This document shows, piece by piece, positions 49,144 through 58,134 of a stretch of DNA of 64,000 bases. This DNA is from Stutzerimonas nitrititolerans. GTDB taxonomy: Bacteria > Pseudomonadota > Gammaproteobacteria > Pseudomonadales > Pseudomonadaceae. Each line of letters starts with the position of its first letter. The stretch's first letter is position 1. The notes under the pieces were generated by a model, which worked only from the letters and a program-made list of their open reading frames with translations, was not told where the DNA came from and made no database searches. A program made the translations under genes and the position numbers. The stretch covers positions 1-64,000 of the forward strand of contig NZ_RFFL01000016.1 of the NCBI RefSeq assembly GCF_003696285.1. Reading direction: 5' to 3'.

Positions 49144-49758
49144 CTACGCCGGTTCCTGCACTTCGCAGCCCTTGATCACCATGCGGATGATGGTCTCGGC
49201 GGCAGCCTCGTAGTCGCTGTCGTCCAGCGTGGCTTTTCCCGTCACGGCCGATATCTGCCAGTCGAAATCGGCGTAGGTCTGGGTCGCGGCCCAGATGCTG
49301 AACAGCAGGTGGTTGGGGTCGACCCTGGCCATCAGTCCCTGGTCGATCCAGCTCTGGATGCAGGCGATGTTATGGGCGGCCTGGGCATTGAGCTGAGCGG
49401 TGCGCTCGGCGGACAGGTGCGGTGCGCCGTGCATGATCTCGTTGGCGAAGACCTTCGAGGCACAGGCGTGCTCGCGCGAGATGCGGATCTTGGTGCGGAT
49501 GTAGGCGCGCAGCACCTCGCCCGGGTGGCCAGGCTGGTTGAAGGGCGCCGAGGCTTCGAGCAGCGGCTCGACGATGCTCTCCAGCACTTCGCGATAGAGG
49601 TTTTCCTTGCTCTTGAAATAGTAATAGACGTTGGGCTTGGGCAGGCCGGCGCGGTCGGCGATATCGCTGGTCTTGCAGGCGGCGAAGCCCTTTTCGGCGA
49701 ACTCTTCGCTGGCGGCGCGCAGGATCAGCTCTTTGTTGCGCTCACGGATGCTGGACAT
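49144..49758 (-). CDS. TetR family regulator, RutR-like
   Basis: This 204-residue regulator has a TetR helix-turn-helix at about 20-55 (KTSDIADRAGLPKPNVYYYFKSKENLYREVL) and a C-terminal domain like that of RutR (YcdC), with SREHACASKVFANEIMHGAP and IWAATQTYADFDWQI. RutR in E. coli senses uracil and controls pyrimidine and purine degradation genes. The ATG at 49758 excludes an unsupported 19-residue extension. The gene is divergent from a substrate-binding protein gene with a TTGTATACAA palindrome between, so it may be autoregulated or regulated by the purine regulator. A direct role in the purine regulon is inferred. Confidence 0.82.
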   Translation of the reverse strand: MSSIRERNKELILRAASEEFAEKGFAACKTSDIADRAGLPKPNVYYYFKSKENLYREVLESIVEPLLEASAPFNQPGHPGEVLRAYIRTKIRISREHACASKVFANEIMHGAPHLSAERTAQLNAQAAHNIACIQSWIDQGLMARVDPNHLLFSIWAATQTYADFDWQISAVTGKATLDDSDYEAAAETIIRMVIKGCEVQEPA

Positions 49759-49878
49759 TGGGCCTATTCGATTCGCTACGAGGAGGCCGGCTGGCCTGGC
49801 GCAGAATGCTAGCACCGGCCTCCGACTTCTCTCAAGCCAAGCTATGAAAGCTGCTCGATCAATAGATTGTGTGCTTGT

Positions 49879-49888
49879 TTGTATACAA
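49879..49888. promoter_or_regulatory. Putative purine-regulon operator between TetR and substrate-binding protein genes
   Basis: Perfect palindrome TTGTATACAA, 121 bases before the TetR ATG and 155 bases before the substrate-binding protein ATG. Confidence 0.65.
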
Positions 49889-50043
49889 TTTATGTGGCGT
49901 TCTGATACTGTTTTCGCGGCCTTGTCTGTCGGCGCGCCCGGTTACCGGCGACTGCAGCCGATCAGGCCATGGCGGAGGCAATCGTGCTTTGTCTCGCCGT
50001 GCGGGGCCCCACAACAAGAACAATGCGTCAACAAGGAGTCACC

Positions 50044-50862
50044 ATGAAGCACATGCTCGCCGCTGCAGCGCTCATCTTCGCTGCCCATGCGGTCGCCGAG
50101 TCGACCTATGTGGTCGGCGTCGAAGACGCTCGATTCATGCCGCACTACAGCCTGGACGCCCAGGGCCAGTATCAGGGCTTCGCGCGTGAACTGCTCGATG
50201 CCTTCGCCGAAGAAAGCGGCGTGCGGCTGATCTATCGGCCATTGCCGGTCGACGAGCTGCTGCCGGCGCTGCTCGACGGGAGTGTCGACTTCAAGTACCC
50301 GGACAACCCCTCCTGGTCCATCTCCGACAAGAGCGGCCATGGCTTGCATTACAGCCAGGCGGCGGTGGCCTATGTCGACGGCGTCATGGTCGCGCCGCGG
50401 CGCGTGGGTCTGGGTGTCGAACAGCTGAAACGGCTGGCGGTGGTCGATGGCTGGACGCCCAAGGGTTACGAGGCACGGATCGATACCGATCAGGTGTTGC
50501 TCGTCGGCAGCAGCGACCTGCCGCGGATGATCCGCCAGGCGATGCTCAAGGACACCGATGGGGCCTACTACAACATCGTGGTAGCGATGCACTATCTGAA
50601 CAACGTCCGTACCAAACCCGGTGCGCTGGTCTTCGACCCGAAGCTGCCGCACACCCGGGGTACCTACCATCTCTCCAGCGTGCGGCATCCGGAGCTGATC
50701 CGGCGCTTCGACCGCTTTCTCGACGAACGTCGCGAAGACGTCGCCGCGCTCAAGGCCAGGCACCAGGTGGAGGTCAACCTCGACTCGGAATATATCGGCA
50801 TGGAGCAATGGAAGGTGGACTTCCTGGAGCGGCAGAAGGCCAGGAATGCGGTAGGTGGCTGA
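50044..50862 (+). CDS. Periplasmic amino-acid-type substrate-binding protein, orphan
   Basis: The 272-residue protein has a signal peptide (about 1-19, HAVAE/STYVVG). The fold is that of type-2 periplasmic binding proteins (YVVGVEDARFMPHYSLDAQGQYQGFARELLDAFAEESGV...). A GGAG site precedes the ATG. There is no ABC permease or ATPase gene beside it; it could serve an unlinked transporter or a sensory protein. It is preceded by a TTGTATACAA palindrome, so it is probably purine-linked. Confidence 0.78.
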   Translation: MKHMLAAAALIFAAHAVAESTYVVGVEDARFMPHYSLDAQGQYQGFARELLDAFAEESGVRLIYRPLPVDELLPALLDGSVDFKYPDNPSWSISDKSGHGLHYSQAAVAYVDGVMVAPRRVGLGVEQLKRLAVVDGWTPKGYEARIDTDQVLLVGSSDLPRMIRQAMLKDTDGAYYNIVVAMHYLNNVRTKPGALVFDPKLPHTRGTYHLSSVRHPELIRRFDRFLDERREDVAALKARHQVEVNLDSEYIGMEQWKVDFLERQKARNAVGG

Positions 50863-50876
50863 TCGCCGAGCTCTGC

Positions 50877-51326
50877 TCAGCCGCGCCGAATCAGCCAGAC
50901 GCCAGCGAAGATCAGCACGATGCCGCCGACCTTGCCGAGGCTGATCGACGCCTGACGATAGCCGGCCCAGCCGAAGTGATCGAGCAGCAGTGCCATCAGC
51001 AACTGACCGGCCAGCAGCAACGCCATGAACAGCGAGGCGCCTACCCGTGGCGCTGCGAACGCCGCGGTGGCGATGAGGAAAACCCCGAGCAGGCCGCTGC
51101 CCCAGTGCCACCAGGTGATGCCGCGCAGGCTCTGCAGACCCGGCAGGTCGCGCTGGGCCAGCACGATGCAGAACAGGGCCAGGGTGCCCACCGCGAAGGA
51201 CACCAGCGCGGCATTCATCACGCTGGACAGGTGACGCGCGACTTCGCCGTTCATCCCGGCTTGCAGCGGCAGCATTGCTCCGGCAATCAAGGGTAATGCG
51301 AGCAACCACCAGGCAACCGTGGGCAT
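50877..51326 (-). CDS. DMT-superfamily transporter, YdcZ/DUF606 type
   Basis: The 149-residue protein has about five TM helices (PTVAWWLLALPLIAGAMLPLQAGMN, then SVMNAALVSFAVGTLALFCIVL and others). It is a short DMT protein of the YdcZ type, which often work as pairs. The gene runs opposite to the neighbouring chemoreceptor gene. A TTGTATACAA palindrome lies 111 bases upstream. The substrate is unknown; a product or intermediate of purine breakdown is possible. Confidence 0.78.
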   Translation of the reverse strand: MPTVAWWLLALPLIAGAMLPLQAGMNGEVARHLSSVMNAALVSFAVGTLALFCIVLAQRDLPGLQSLRGITWWHWGSGLLGVFLIATAAFAAPRVGASLFMALLLAGQLLMALLLDHFGWAGYRQASISLGKVGGIVLIFAGVWLIRRG

Positions 51327-51436
51327 GAACTTCTCCGTAGATGAGCGTGAGGACTGCGGGCAACGCAGGCCGGGTGAGGAGGCGACAGGCAGCTGGACCG
51401 GGACGAATGTCCTTGGCGCCATTTGTGTGATTCAGA

Positions 51437-51446
51437 TTGTATACAA
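51437..51446. promoter_or_regulatory. Putative purine-regulon operator near the YdcZ-type transporter gene
   Basis: Perfect TTGTATACAA, 111 bases upstream of the transporter ATG and 248 bases upstream of the chemoreceptor ATG. The surrounding 367-base gap 51327-51693 holds no gene I can support. Confidence 0.65.
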
Positions 51447-51646
51447 GATACCGGCCAGAGACGGCAGAGGCAACGGCAGAGCGCGGCGACAGCTTATTTC
51501 GCAGCCCAGCCGCTGGCCGCTGCGTGCGCCAACGGCAGCAAGGCATGGCTCGGCAGCCGAGGGCCTTGCGAGGAAATCGATTGGATGAATGGCCTCAAGG
51601 GACGGGAGTTCGGTGCCGATAGCAGTAAGACGTCGGTGTTTATTTG

Positions 51647-51656
51647 TTGTACACAA
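51647..51656. promoter_or_regulatory. Putative purine-regulon operator at the chemoreceptor promoter
   Basis: TTGTACACAA, one base from TTGTATACAA, 38 bases upstream of the chemoreceptor ATG. Confidence 0.6.
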
Positions 51657-51693
51657 TCTTGCCTGCAAGGTTTACAAGAACGAGGAATTTGCC

Positions 51694-53625
51694 ATGCGCT
51701 TCATGCAACGCAGTATCCAATGGCAGCTGATGGTCAGCATGGGCGCGGCCCTGTTGACCAGCATACTGATCGTCATCCTGGTGTATTCCTCGGCAGTCAA
51801 TCGGCTGGCTGAGCGCTACCTGATCGGTGAAGCGCTGCCAGCCAATGTCACGGCCATCCGCAATGACATCGAACGCACGCTGGCGGCGCCGATCACGGCC
51901 GCCGCCGGTATCGCCGGCAATACCCTGGTGCAGGATTGGCTGCTCGATGGCGAGAACGACCAGCAGGCGGCCGCGATGAGTCGCTATCTCGACGGGGTAA
52001 AGAAGCAGCAGGACGCGTTGACGACGTCCATCGCCGTGCTCGAAAGCGGTCATTACTACACGGAAACCGGGCTCACGCGGAAGCTGGATCGCGGTAATCC
52101 GAGCGAAGGCTGGTTCTACAGCCTGATCGACGGCAATCTGGACAGGCGTGTCGAAATCGACACCGACAAGGCCACGCGACAGCTCACGATGTTCATCAAT
52201 CAGCGCATCAGCGTCGACGGTCGGAAGCTGGGTGTCGTGGGGCTGGGCTACAGCCTGCGGCACATGTCCGAGCTGGTCAGCGGGTTTCGCTTCGGTGAAC
52301 GCGGCGAGGTCTATCTCGTCGGTGCGGACGGGAGCGTCAAGGTCCACCCGAAGAGCGAATACAACGACAGCGCCGAGCTCGCCCAGCTCATGGGCGGCGA
52401 GGCGGCCGGACGCTTGCTGGGCGGCGAGAGGCAAACGGTACGTTTCGAGCGCGATGGTGAAGCCTTCCTGGCGCTGGCGCAGCCACTGGAGAGCCTCGGC
52501 TGGATTCTCGTCAGCGAAGTGCCGGAAGCCCAGATCTTCGGCGAAGCCGAGCGAACCATGTGGACCACCAGCCTGATCGGCTTGGGCATCGCGTTGTTCT
52601 TTCTCTTCCTGGTGGTGCTGCTGGCGCGCGGGTTGGTCAAACCCATCCGCCAGGTCACCAGCGCCCTGGTCGAGATTGGCGGTGGCGGCGGCGATCTGAC
52701 GCGGCGGCTGGACGAAAGCCGGGCCGACGAGCTGGGCGACCTGGCGCGTGGCTTCAACCGCTTCATCGGCAGCCTGCGCAGCCTGATCGGCGATGTGCTG
52801 AAAACCAGCGAGCAACTGCGCACGGCGGTGGGGCAGGTGTCACATGTGGTGGACAATACCGCCGGGCGTGCCGGGCGCCAGCACGAGATGACCGATATGG
52901 TCGCCACGGCCGTGCATGAAATGGGGCTGACCGTGCAGGAGATCGCGCGCAACGCCAGCAACGCGGCGCAGGCGTCGCAAGGTGCGCGCAGCGAGGCCAT
53001 GCAGGCGCGCACGGTGGTGGGCGAGTCCATCGCCCATATCGAGCGGATGTCCGGCGACATCGGCCAGGCGGCGGATGCGGTGACCGATCTCGCGCAGCAG
53101 GTCGCCTCCATCGACAAGGTGCTGGCGGTGATCCGCAGCATTTCCGAACAGACCAACCTGCTGGCGCTCAACGCCGCCATCGAGGCGGCGCGGGCCGGTG
53201 AAATGGGGCGTGGCTTTGCGGTGGTCGCCGATGAGGTGCGAACCCTGGCCAGCCGGACCCAGGCCTCGACCGACGAGATCCAGCAGATGATTCAGGGCCT
53301 CAAGAATGGTGCCGAGAACGCGGTCAGCTCGATGCATGCCGGCCAGGCGGCGACGGGCACCGGCGTGCAGGCCAGCCAGCGTACCGGGGAATCCCTGGCG
53401 ACCATTACCGGGCAGATCGAGGCGATCAGCGACATGAACACCCAGGTCGCCGCGGCGACCGAGGAGCAGAGCAGCGTCACCGAGGAGATCACCCACAACG
53501 TCCAGGGCATCGCCGACCTGGCCCAGGCCACGGCGAGCGAAGTGCAGGAATGTCTGGAAAGCTGCCAGGCGCTGAGTCGTCTGGCCGATGATCTGAGCCG
53601 GCAGATGGGCAGTTTCCGGTTGTAG
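51694..53625 (+). CDS. dCACHE-type chemoreceptor, possible purine sensor
   Basis: This 643-residue inner-membrane protein has TM1 near residues 10-31, a periplasmic region of about 255 residues, TM2 near 293-312, a HAMP domain and a signalling hairpin with [37 protein letters not shown]. The periplasmic part has a W-FY/G-Y...D arrangement ([31 protein letters not shown]), typical of double-CACHE ligand-binding domains. I chose the ATG at 51694 over an upstream one. Context (two palindromes, porin and permease nearby) makes purines the best ligand guess; P. putida McpH is a known purine chemoreceptor. Confidence 0.85.
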   Translation: MRFMQRSIQWQLMVSMGAALLTSILIVILVYSSAVNRLAERYLIGEALPANVTAIRNDIERTLAAPITAAAGIAGNTLVQDWLLDGENDQQAAAMSRYLDGVKKQQDALTTSIAVLESGHYYTETGLTRKLDRGNPSEGWFYSLIDGNLDRRVEIDTDKATRQLTMFINQRISVDGRKLGVVGLGYSLRHMSELVSGFRFGERGEVYLVGADGSVKVHPKSEYNDSAELAQLMGGEAAGRLLGGERQTVRFERDGEAFLALAQPLESLGWILVSEVPEAQIFGEAERTMWTTSLIGLGIALFFLFLVVLLARGLVKPIRQVTSALVEIGGGGGDLTRRLDESRADELGDLARGFNRFIGSLRSLIGDVLKTSEQLRTAVGQVSHVVDNTAGRAGRQHEMTDMVATAVHEMGLTVQEIARNASNAAQASQGARSEAMQARTVVGESIAHIERMSGDIGQAADAVTDLAQQVASIDKVLAVIRSISEQTNLLALNAAIEAARAGEMGRGFAVVADEVRTLASRTQASTDEIQQMIQGLKNGAENAVSSMHAGQAATGTGVQASQRTGESLATITGQIEAISDMNTQVAAATEEQSSVTEEITHNVQGIADLAQATASEVQECLESCQALSRLADDLSRQMGSFRL

Positions 53626-53720
53626 AAACCTCTGATGCCCACTGAGGCCGAGCACCCGCGCGGCCTCAGTGAGAGGGACCTTGGCCGCGCGCATTTGATC
53701 CTGCTGGCAGGCCCCGCCCG

Positions 53721-53841
53721 CATTCGCCGCGAGGGCGCGGCTCCCATGGAGCTGCGTTGCTTTCGTGGGAGCGCTGCCCTCCGCGCGAAGCTGTTGCTTT
53801 GTGCGCCGCTAAAAGCTCGCGAACAAGTTCGCTCCCACGAA
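53721..53841. repeat. REP-type repeat pair downstream of the chemoreceptor gene
   Basis: TTCGTGGGAGCG (53762-53773) pairs with CGCTCCCACGAA (53830-53841), and the latter overlaps the palindrome GCGAAC-AA-GTTCGC (53819-53832). A related GC-rich unit lies at 53721-53750. This is the classic Pseudomonas REP type and lies between convergent genes. The rest of 53626-53946 is the terminator below. Confidence 0.75.
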
Positions 53842-53876
53842 AAGCGGGGCCAGCCACACCAGCCTGACAAATAAAA

Positions 53877-53905
53877 AATGCCAGTCAGCTGGGCTGACTG
53901 GCATT
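53877..53905 (-). terminator. Rho-independent terminator of the Tsx-like gene
   Basis: Perfect 13-bp arms, AATGCCAGTCAGC (53877-53889) and GCTGACTGGCATT (53893-53905), followed on the minus strand by a T-run. It lies 41 bases after the porin stop. Confidence 0.88.
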
Positions 53906-53946
53906 CGCTTGCCGGGTTGCTTTTCTCGCCTTCTGGCGAGGTGAGC

Positions 53947-54765
53947 TCAGAAGTAATGCGCCTTGACGATGAAGTTGACCACGTTGTTGTCGGTGTTGAA
54001 GGCGCCGCTGTCCTCGATGCCGTACTTGTTGGTCCAGTAATCGTATTCGATACCGACGTAGAGCATGCCGGCCTTCTGGTTCAGGGCCTTGCCCAGGTCG
54101 TACTTCACCTGCGGGTTGAAGTGGAAGTTCTTCTTCAGCTCGGTACCGCCGCTTTTCTTGTCGTTGACCACCCAGTCGATGTAGCCGTCGAAGAGAATGT
54201 CGGACTTGCCCACCGGAATGGTCATGGCCCAGGTCGGGGTGATCTGCCACTGGCCGCCGGGCTTGCCGGTGGCACCGTCGGGTTTGCGGTAGTAGGTGTT
54301 GACGGCGAAGCGGTCGAAGCCCGGTACTGCCAGATCCACGGCCGGGCCGAGCAGGTAGACCTGGTTCGGGGTGCCATCGGCCTGGCTTTCGCCGCGCTCG
54401 TAGGTGGTCGAGATCAGCACGTCCTTGATCGGGCCGAAGGACAGGTCTTTCCCGGTGACCTTGCCCAGCGACAGGCGTGGGCTGAACTCGCCGTAGTAGG
54501 TGCGTCCGTCCTTGCCTGAGTGGCCGTTGAACCACTTGTGGTCGACGAACAGGAACATGTCGCCCCAGCTCCAGCCGCTGGCGTGCTCGAAGGTGATGGT
54601 CTGCTGGATGGCGGCTTCGCGGCCATCCTCGCCCGAGTCGACCGAGAAGTTCTTGCCGTAGAGATAGGTCAGGCTGTTGTTCTGCCAGTGCATCTCGGCG
54701 AAGGCTGGCGCGGCGAGCAGGCTGCCGGCCAGGGCGAGGGAGAGCGGAGCGAGTTTGACGTTCAT
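53947..54765 (-). CDS. Tsx-like nucleoside-specific outer-membrane channel
   Basis: The 272-residue protein has a signal peptide (1-23, APAFA/E) and a beta-barrel ending in KAHYF with terminal Phe. Tsx family features are EMHWQNNSLTYLYGKNF, FEHASGWSWGDMFLFVDHKWFNG and LDFA-like strands such as DILFDGYIDWVVND. Tsx forms a channel for nucleosides and, in such contexts, purine bases. It is transcribed toward the REP region. A 14-bp palindrome lies 421 bases upstream of its ATG, in the 497-base gap to the permease gene. Confidence 0.87.
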   Translation of the reverse strand: MNVKLAPLSLALAGSLLAAPAFAEMHWQNNSLTYLYGKNFSVDSGEDGREAAIQQTITFEHASGWSWGDMFLFVDHKWFNGHSGKDGRTYYGEFSPRLSLGKVTGKDLSFGPIKDVLISTTYERGESQADGTPNQVYLLGPAVDLAVPGFDRFAVNTYYRKPDGATGKPGGQWQITPTWAMTIPVGKSDILFDGYIDWVVNDKKSGGTELKKNFHFNPQVKYDLGKALNQKAGMLYVGIEYDYWTNKYGIEDSGAFNTDNNVVNFIVKAHYF

Positions 54766-55185
54766 CTGGATACCCTTGAGTTTTTATTGTGGTGTGACGG
54801 AGGTTTCACCGCGCCGTCACGCACCGCGGTAAGAGGTGCCGGGTTCGACCGGAGTGGCGAATGGAGTGGCCGCCTCGGGCGGCGGAAACGAGGCGCAACG
54901 AGGCAAGGCTCGAGATCGGCGCAGGACGATGCGGTTCGCTGGCAACGGTAGGCAGGGAGGTGTGGTGCACGGACGATGAAGGTTCATCGTGCAGTTCGGC
55001 CGGCACTTGGCGAGGAGCCGCGAGACTCCTGGATTCGCTTGCGGACATGGTTCAGCCTGCCTGTTATTTATTGTTCGGTCTTGGCTTCGAGCCTTGCACG
55101 GCTTCTCCGTCGGAGATGTTGTCCAGACGGTCAGATAACCTGAATATAGCAATTTGTGGACATGTTGCTACACAATTATTTAATC

Positions 55186-55199
55186 AATTGTGCACAATT
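55186..55199. promoter_or_regulatory. Putative purine-regulon operator upstream of the porin gene
   Basis: AATTGTGCACAATT is a perfect 14-bp palindrome whose core TTGTGCACAA (55188-55197) fits TTGT-RY-ACAA. It is in the gap between porin and permease genes, with a nearby half-site CTACACAA at 55168-55175. The remaining gap (54766-55262) has no gene I can support. Confidence 0.65.
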
Positions 55200-55262
55200 T
55201 TTTTGCGGGAAGAGTCTCGCCGGCAGCCCGATGGTGGGCTACGCGGCGAGTCGATGGAGAGG

Positions 55263-56618
55263 TCAGTGCTGCAGGGCGCCCGTCGTCGCGACGCGTTCGG
55301 CACCGCCCAGGACGTTGAACAGCAGGTTCAACAGCACGGCGCTGATGGTGGCCACGGCGATGCCGCTGTGCGTGATGGGCTCCATCCAGTGAGGCAGCTG
55401 GGCGAAGAACTCGGGACGAATCACCGGCACCATCCCCAGGCCGATGCTGACAGCCACCAGCAACTGGTTGCGGCGGTCACCGATGTCGGCTTCCTGCAGC
55501 AGTTTGATACCCGTGGCCGCCACCATGCCGAACATCGCGATGCCGGCACCACCCAGCACTGCGGCGGGAATCGAGGCCACCAGGAAGGCCGCCTTGGGCA
55601 GCAGGCTCAGGCTGATCAGAAACAGGCCGGCAATCGCGGTCACGAAGCGGCTGCGCACGCCGGTCATCTGCACCAGGCCGATGTTCTGCGCAAACGACGA
55701 ATGGGTGAAGGTGTTCATGAAGCCGGCGAAGAAGGTCGCGCCAGCGTCGCAGAGCAAGCCGCGGCGCAGTTGCTTCTGGTCGATTTCCTGGCCGGTGATC
55801 TTCCCCAGCGCGAGAAACATCCCTGCGGATTCGACGAAGATGATCACCACCACCAGGCACATCGACAGGATGGGCGCGAGGAGGAACTGCGGGGTGCCGA
55901 AGTGGTTCGGCTCCACGACCTGGAAGCTGGGCGCCGAAGCCATGCCCGAGAGGTCGACCATTCCCAGGCTGCCGGCCAGTACGTAGCCCAGGGCCATGCC
56001 GATCAGCACCGAGACGTTGACCCAGAAGCCGCGCAGGAACTGGTTGATCAGCAGGATCACCGTCAGCACCACGGCAGCCACACCCAGATAGGGCAGGGCG
56101 CCGAACTGGCTCGTGCCGCTACCGCCGCCGGCCCAGTTCACCGCCACAGGAAACAGCGACAGGCCGATCGCGGTGATCACCGTGCCGGTGACCAGTGGTG
56201 GAAAGAACCGCACGATCTTGCAGACGAAGGGCGCGATCAGCAGGCCGAAGAAGCCGGCGGCAATGGTTGCACCGAAGATGCCGGTCATGCCGACACCCGG
56301 CATGCCGGCCATCACCACCATGCTGCTGACTGCGGCGAAACTGGCGCCCATCATCACCGGCATGCGGATGCCCACCGGGCCGAGGCCCAGGGACTGCACC
56401 AGGGTGGCGATGCCGGCGACCAGCAGGTCGGCGTTGATCAGAAAGGCGATTTCCTCGCGGGACAGGCCGGCCGCCTGGCCGACGATCAGCGGTACGGCAA
56501 CGGCGCCGCCGTACATCAGCAGCACGTGCTGGAAACTTACGAGGATCATTTGCAGCAAGGGCAATCGCTGCTCGGAGGGGGACGCAGCCGTCACCGGCTT
56601 GGCCGTTGTTTCGGTCAT
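55263..56618 (-). CDS. Uracil/xanthine permease (NCS2 family)
   Basis: This 451-residue inner-membrane symporter has about 14 TM segments. It has the nucleobase-ascorbate signature QNIGLVQMTGVRSR and the N-terminal FQHVLLMYGGAVAVPLIVG. It belongs to the NCS2 branch of xanthine/urate carriers and would bring purines such as xanthine, urate or uracil into the cell with protons. The ATG at 56618 gives a short N-terminus; an upstream in-frame start is unsupported. It is in the same direction as the Tsx-like gene downstream and puuD upstream. Confidence 0.9.
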   Translation of the reverse strand: MTETTAKPVTAASPSEQRLPLLQMILVSFQHVLLMYGGAVAVPLIVGQAAGLSREEIAFLINADLLVAGIATLVQSLGLGPVGIRMPVMMGASFAAVSSMVVMAGMPGVGMTGIFGATIAAGFFGLLIAPFVCKIVRFFPPLVTGTVITAIGLSLFPVAVNWAGGGSGTSQFGALPYLGVAAVVLTVILLINQFLRGFWVNVSVLIGMALGYVLAGSLGMVDLSGMASAPSFQVVEPNHFGTPQFLLAPILSMCLVVVIIFVESAGMFLALGKITGQEIDQKQLRRGLLCDAGATFFAGFMNTFTHSSFAQNIGLVQMTGVRSRFVTAIAGLFLISLSLLPKAAFLVASIPAAVLGGAGIAMFGMVAATGIKLLQEADIGDRRNQLLVAVSIGLGMVPVIRPEFFAQLPHWMEPITHSGIAVATISAVLLNLLFNVLGGAERVATTGALQH

Positions 56619-56710
56619 CGAGACACCTCGGGCGCTTTTTGTTTTATCAGTCGCTGTGATCGATGCGCGTGTGTGGCCCGCGCGCATGATCGGAAGAACT
56701 GTATTAATTG

Positions 56711-56720
56711 TTGTGCACAG
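56711..56720. promoter_or_regulatory. Putative purine-regulon operator upstream of the permease gene
   Basis: TTGTGCACAG, one base from the TTGTGCACAA version, 93 bases upstream of the permease ATG. Confidence 0.55.
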
Positions 56721-56787
56721 AGTTGCCACATCCTGTGGCGAGGTGATCATAACAATGTATGTAGTGCTTTTGTATGCGCACTACAAA

Positions 56788-56813
56788 AAAGCCGCGCTCG
56801 GATGAGCGCGGCT
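56788..56813 (-). terminator. Rho-independent terminator of puuD
   Basis: Arms AGCCGCGCTC (56790-56799) and GAGCGCGGCT (56804-56813) followed by TTTTTT on the minus strand, six bases after the puuD stop. It separates puuD from the permease gene. Confidence 0.88.
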
Positions 56814-56818
56814 CTGTT

Positions 56819-58054
56819 TCAGTTGATTTGTGCTCCCTGTTCGATCCAGCTGGCCAGCAGGTCACGCTCTTCCTGGGTCATCTGGGTGATGTTGCCCAGC
56901 GGCATGATCTGGCTGGCAACGGTCTGCGCATGGATCTTGGCGGCCATCTGCTGGATCTGTTCGGGCGTATCGAACATCACTCCGGCCGGTGCCGCGCTGA
57001 ACAGCGGGCTGGTGGGCTTCGCCGAGTGGCATACCGTGCAGCGTTCCTCGATGACACTGCTGACCTTGTTGAACGCGCTGTGAGTGGCCGTGCCTTCTTG
57101 CTGCTCACCGACGCTGGCCTGTTCCGGCGTGGTCGGGGCCAGGTTCTGCGGGACGGGCTGGCGGTTGGGGGAGAGCACGAAGGCCAGGCAGATCATGCCG
57201 ACCGCGGCCGCCGGCAGGGCCCAGGCGAAGCGGTTGCTGTCGTGGCGGGTGTTGAAGTAGTGGCGTACCAGTACCGACAGCGCGCCGAGTGCGGCCAGGA
57301 TCAGCCAGTTGTACTGGCTGCCGTAGGTGCTCGGGAAGTGGTTGCTGATCATGATGAACAGCACCGGCAGGGTGAAATAGTTGTTGTGGCGCGAACGCAG
57401 CAGGCCCTTGGCCGGCAGTATCGGGTCCGGGGTGCGGCTTTCTTCGATCGCCTTAACCAGCGCACGTTGGGCCGGCATGATGATGCGGAACACGTTGCCG
57501 ACCATGATGGTGCCGATCAGCGCACCGGTATGGATGTAGGCGGCGCGACCGCTGAAGATCTGCGAGTAGCCCCAGCAGGCGGCGATCACCAGCACGAACA
57601 GGACCAGGCCGAGGAGTGCCGGCGTCTTGCCCAGCGGCGAATCGCAGAGCAGGTCATAGACGAACCAGCCGACGATCAGCGAACCGAAGCCGATGGCGAC
57701 TGCAGCGGCGGGGGAGAGGTCGCTGCCTGGCAGGACCAGGTAGAGGCTGGGGTTGAGGTAGTAGACCACCATCAGCAGGGCGACGCCCGATAGCCAGGTG
57801 GTATAGGCCTCCCATTTGAACCAGTGCAGGTTCTCCGGCATCTGCGGCGGGGCCAGCTTGTATTTTTCCAGGTGGTAGATGCCGCCGCCGTGAATCGCCC
57901 AGAGATCGCCGGACAGGCCTTCTCGGGGGTTGGAGCGGTTGAGGTTGTTTTCCAGCCAGACGAAGTAGAACGAGGCACCGATCCAGGCGATGCCGACGAT
58001 CATGTGAATCCAGCGAATACCCAGGTTCAGCCATTCGGTGAGATGTGCGTCCAC
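56819..58054 (-). CDS. puuD: Urate hydroxylase PuuD with C-terminal cytochrome c domain
   Basis: PuuD oxidises urate to 5-hydroxyisourate and passes electrons to the respiratory chain. The 411-residue protein has about eight TM helices (2-320), with HGGGIYHLEKYKLAP and NYFTLPVLFIMISNHFPSTYGSQYNW. The C-terminal domain binds haem c at CTVCH (339-343) and has a Met ligand candidate at about residue 384 (SQIMPLGN). The GTG start at 58054 is supported by an AAGAGGT site. It is next in order after allA. Confidence 0.92.
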   Translation of the reverse strand: MDAHLTEWLNLGIRWIHMIVGIAWIGASFYFVWLENNLNRSNPREGLSGDLWAIHGGGIYHLEKYKLAPPQMPENLHWFKWEAYTTWLSGVALLMVVYYLNPSLYLVLPGSDLSPAAAVAIGFGSLIVGWFVYDLLCDSPLGKTPALLGLVLFVLVIAACWGYSQIFSGRAAYIHTGALIGTIMVGNVFRIIMPAQRALVKAIEESRTPDPILPAKGLLRSRHNNYFTLPVLFIMISNHFPSTYGSQYNWLILAALGALSVLVRHYFNTRHDSNRFAWALPAAAVGMICLAFVLSPNRQPVPQNLAPTTPEQASVGEQQEGTATHSAFNKVSSVIEERCTVCHSAKPTSPLFSAAPAGVMFDTPEQIQQMAAKIHAQTVASQIMPLGNITQMTQEERDLLASWIEQGAQIN

Positions 58055-58134
58055 GATTATTTACCTCTTGCGCGGCCGGCGAACCGACCGTTGTTTCTTG
58101 TTATTCGACTCGTCGCGAGCGGCCAGTGCGGCGC

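Noticed and set aside
55165-55176. TTGCTACACAA as a tenth purine operator
   Set aside because: It is 11 bases long with only a half-site match; kept only as a possible half-site near the good operator at 55186-55199.
54861-57083. 740-residue plus-strand ORF over the permease
   Set aside because: Antisense to the permease and puuD, rich in His/Gln/Arg, with no family resemblance.
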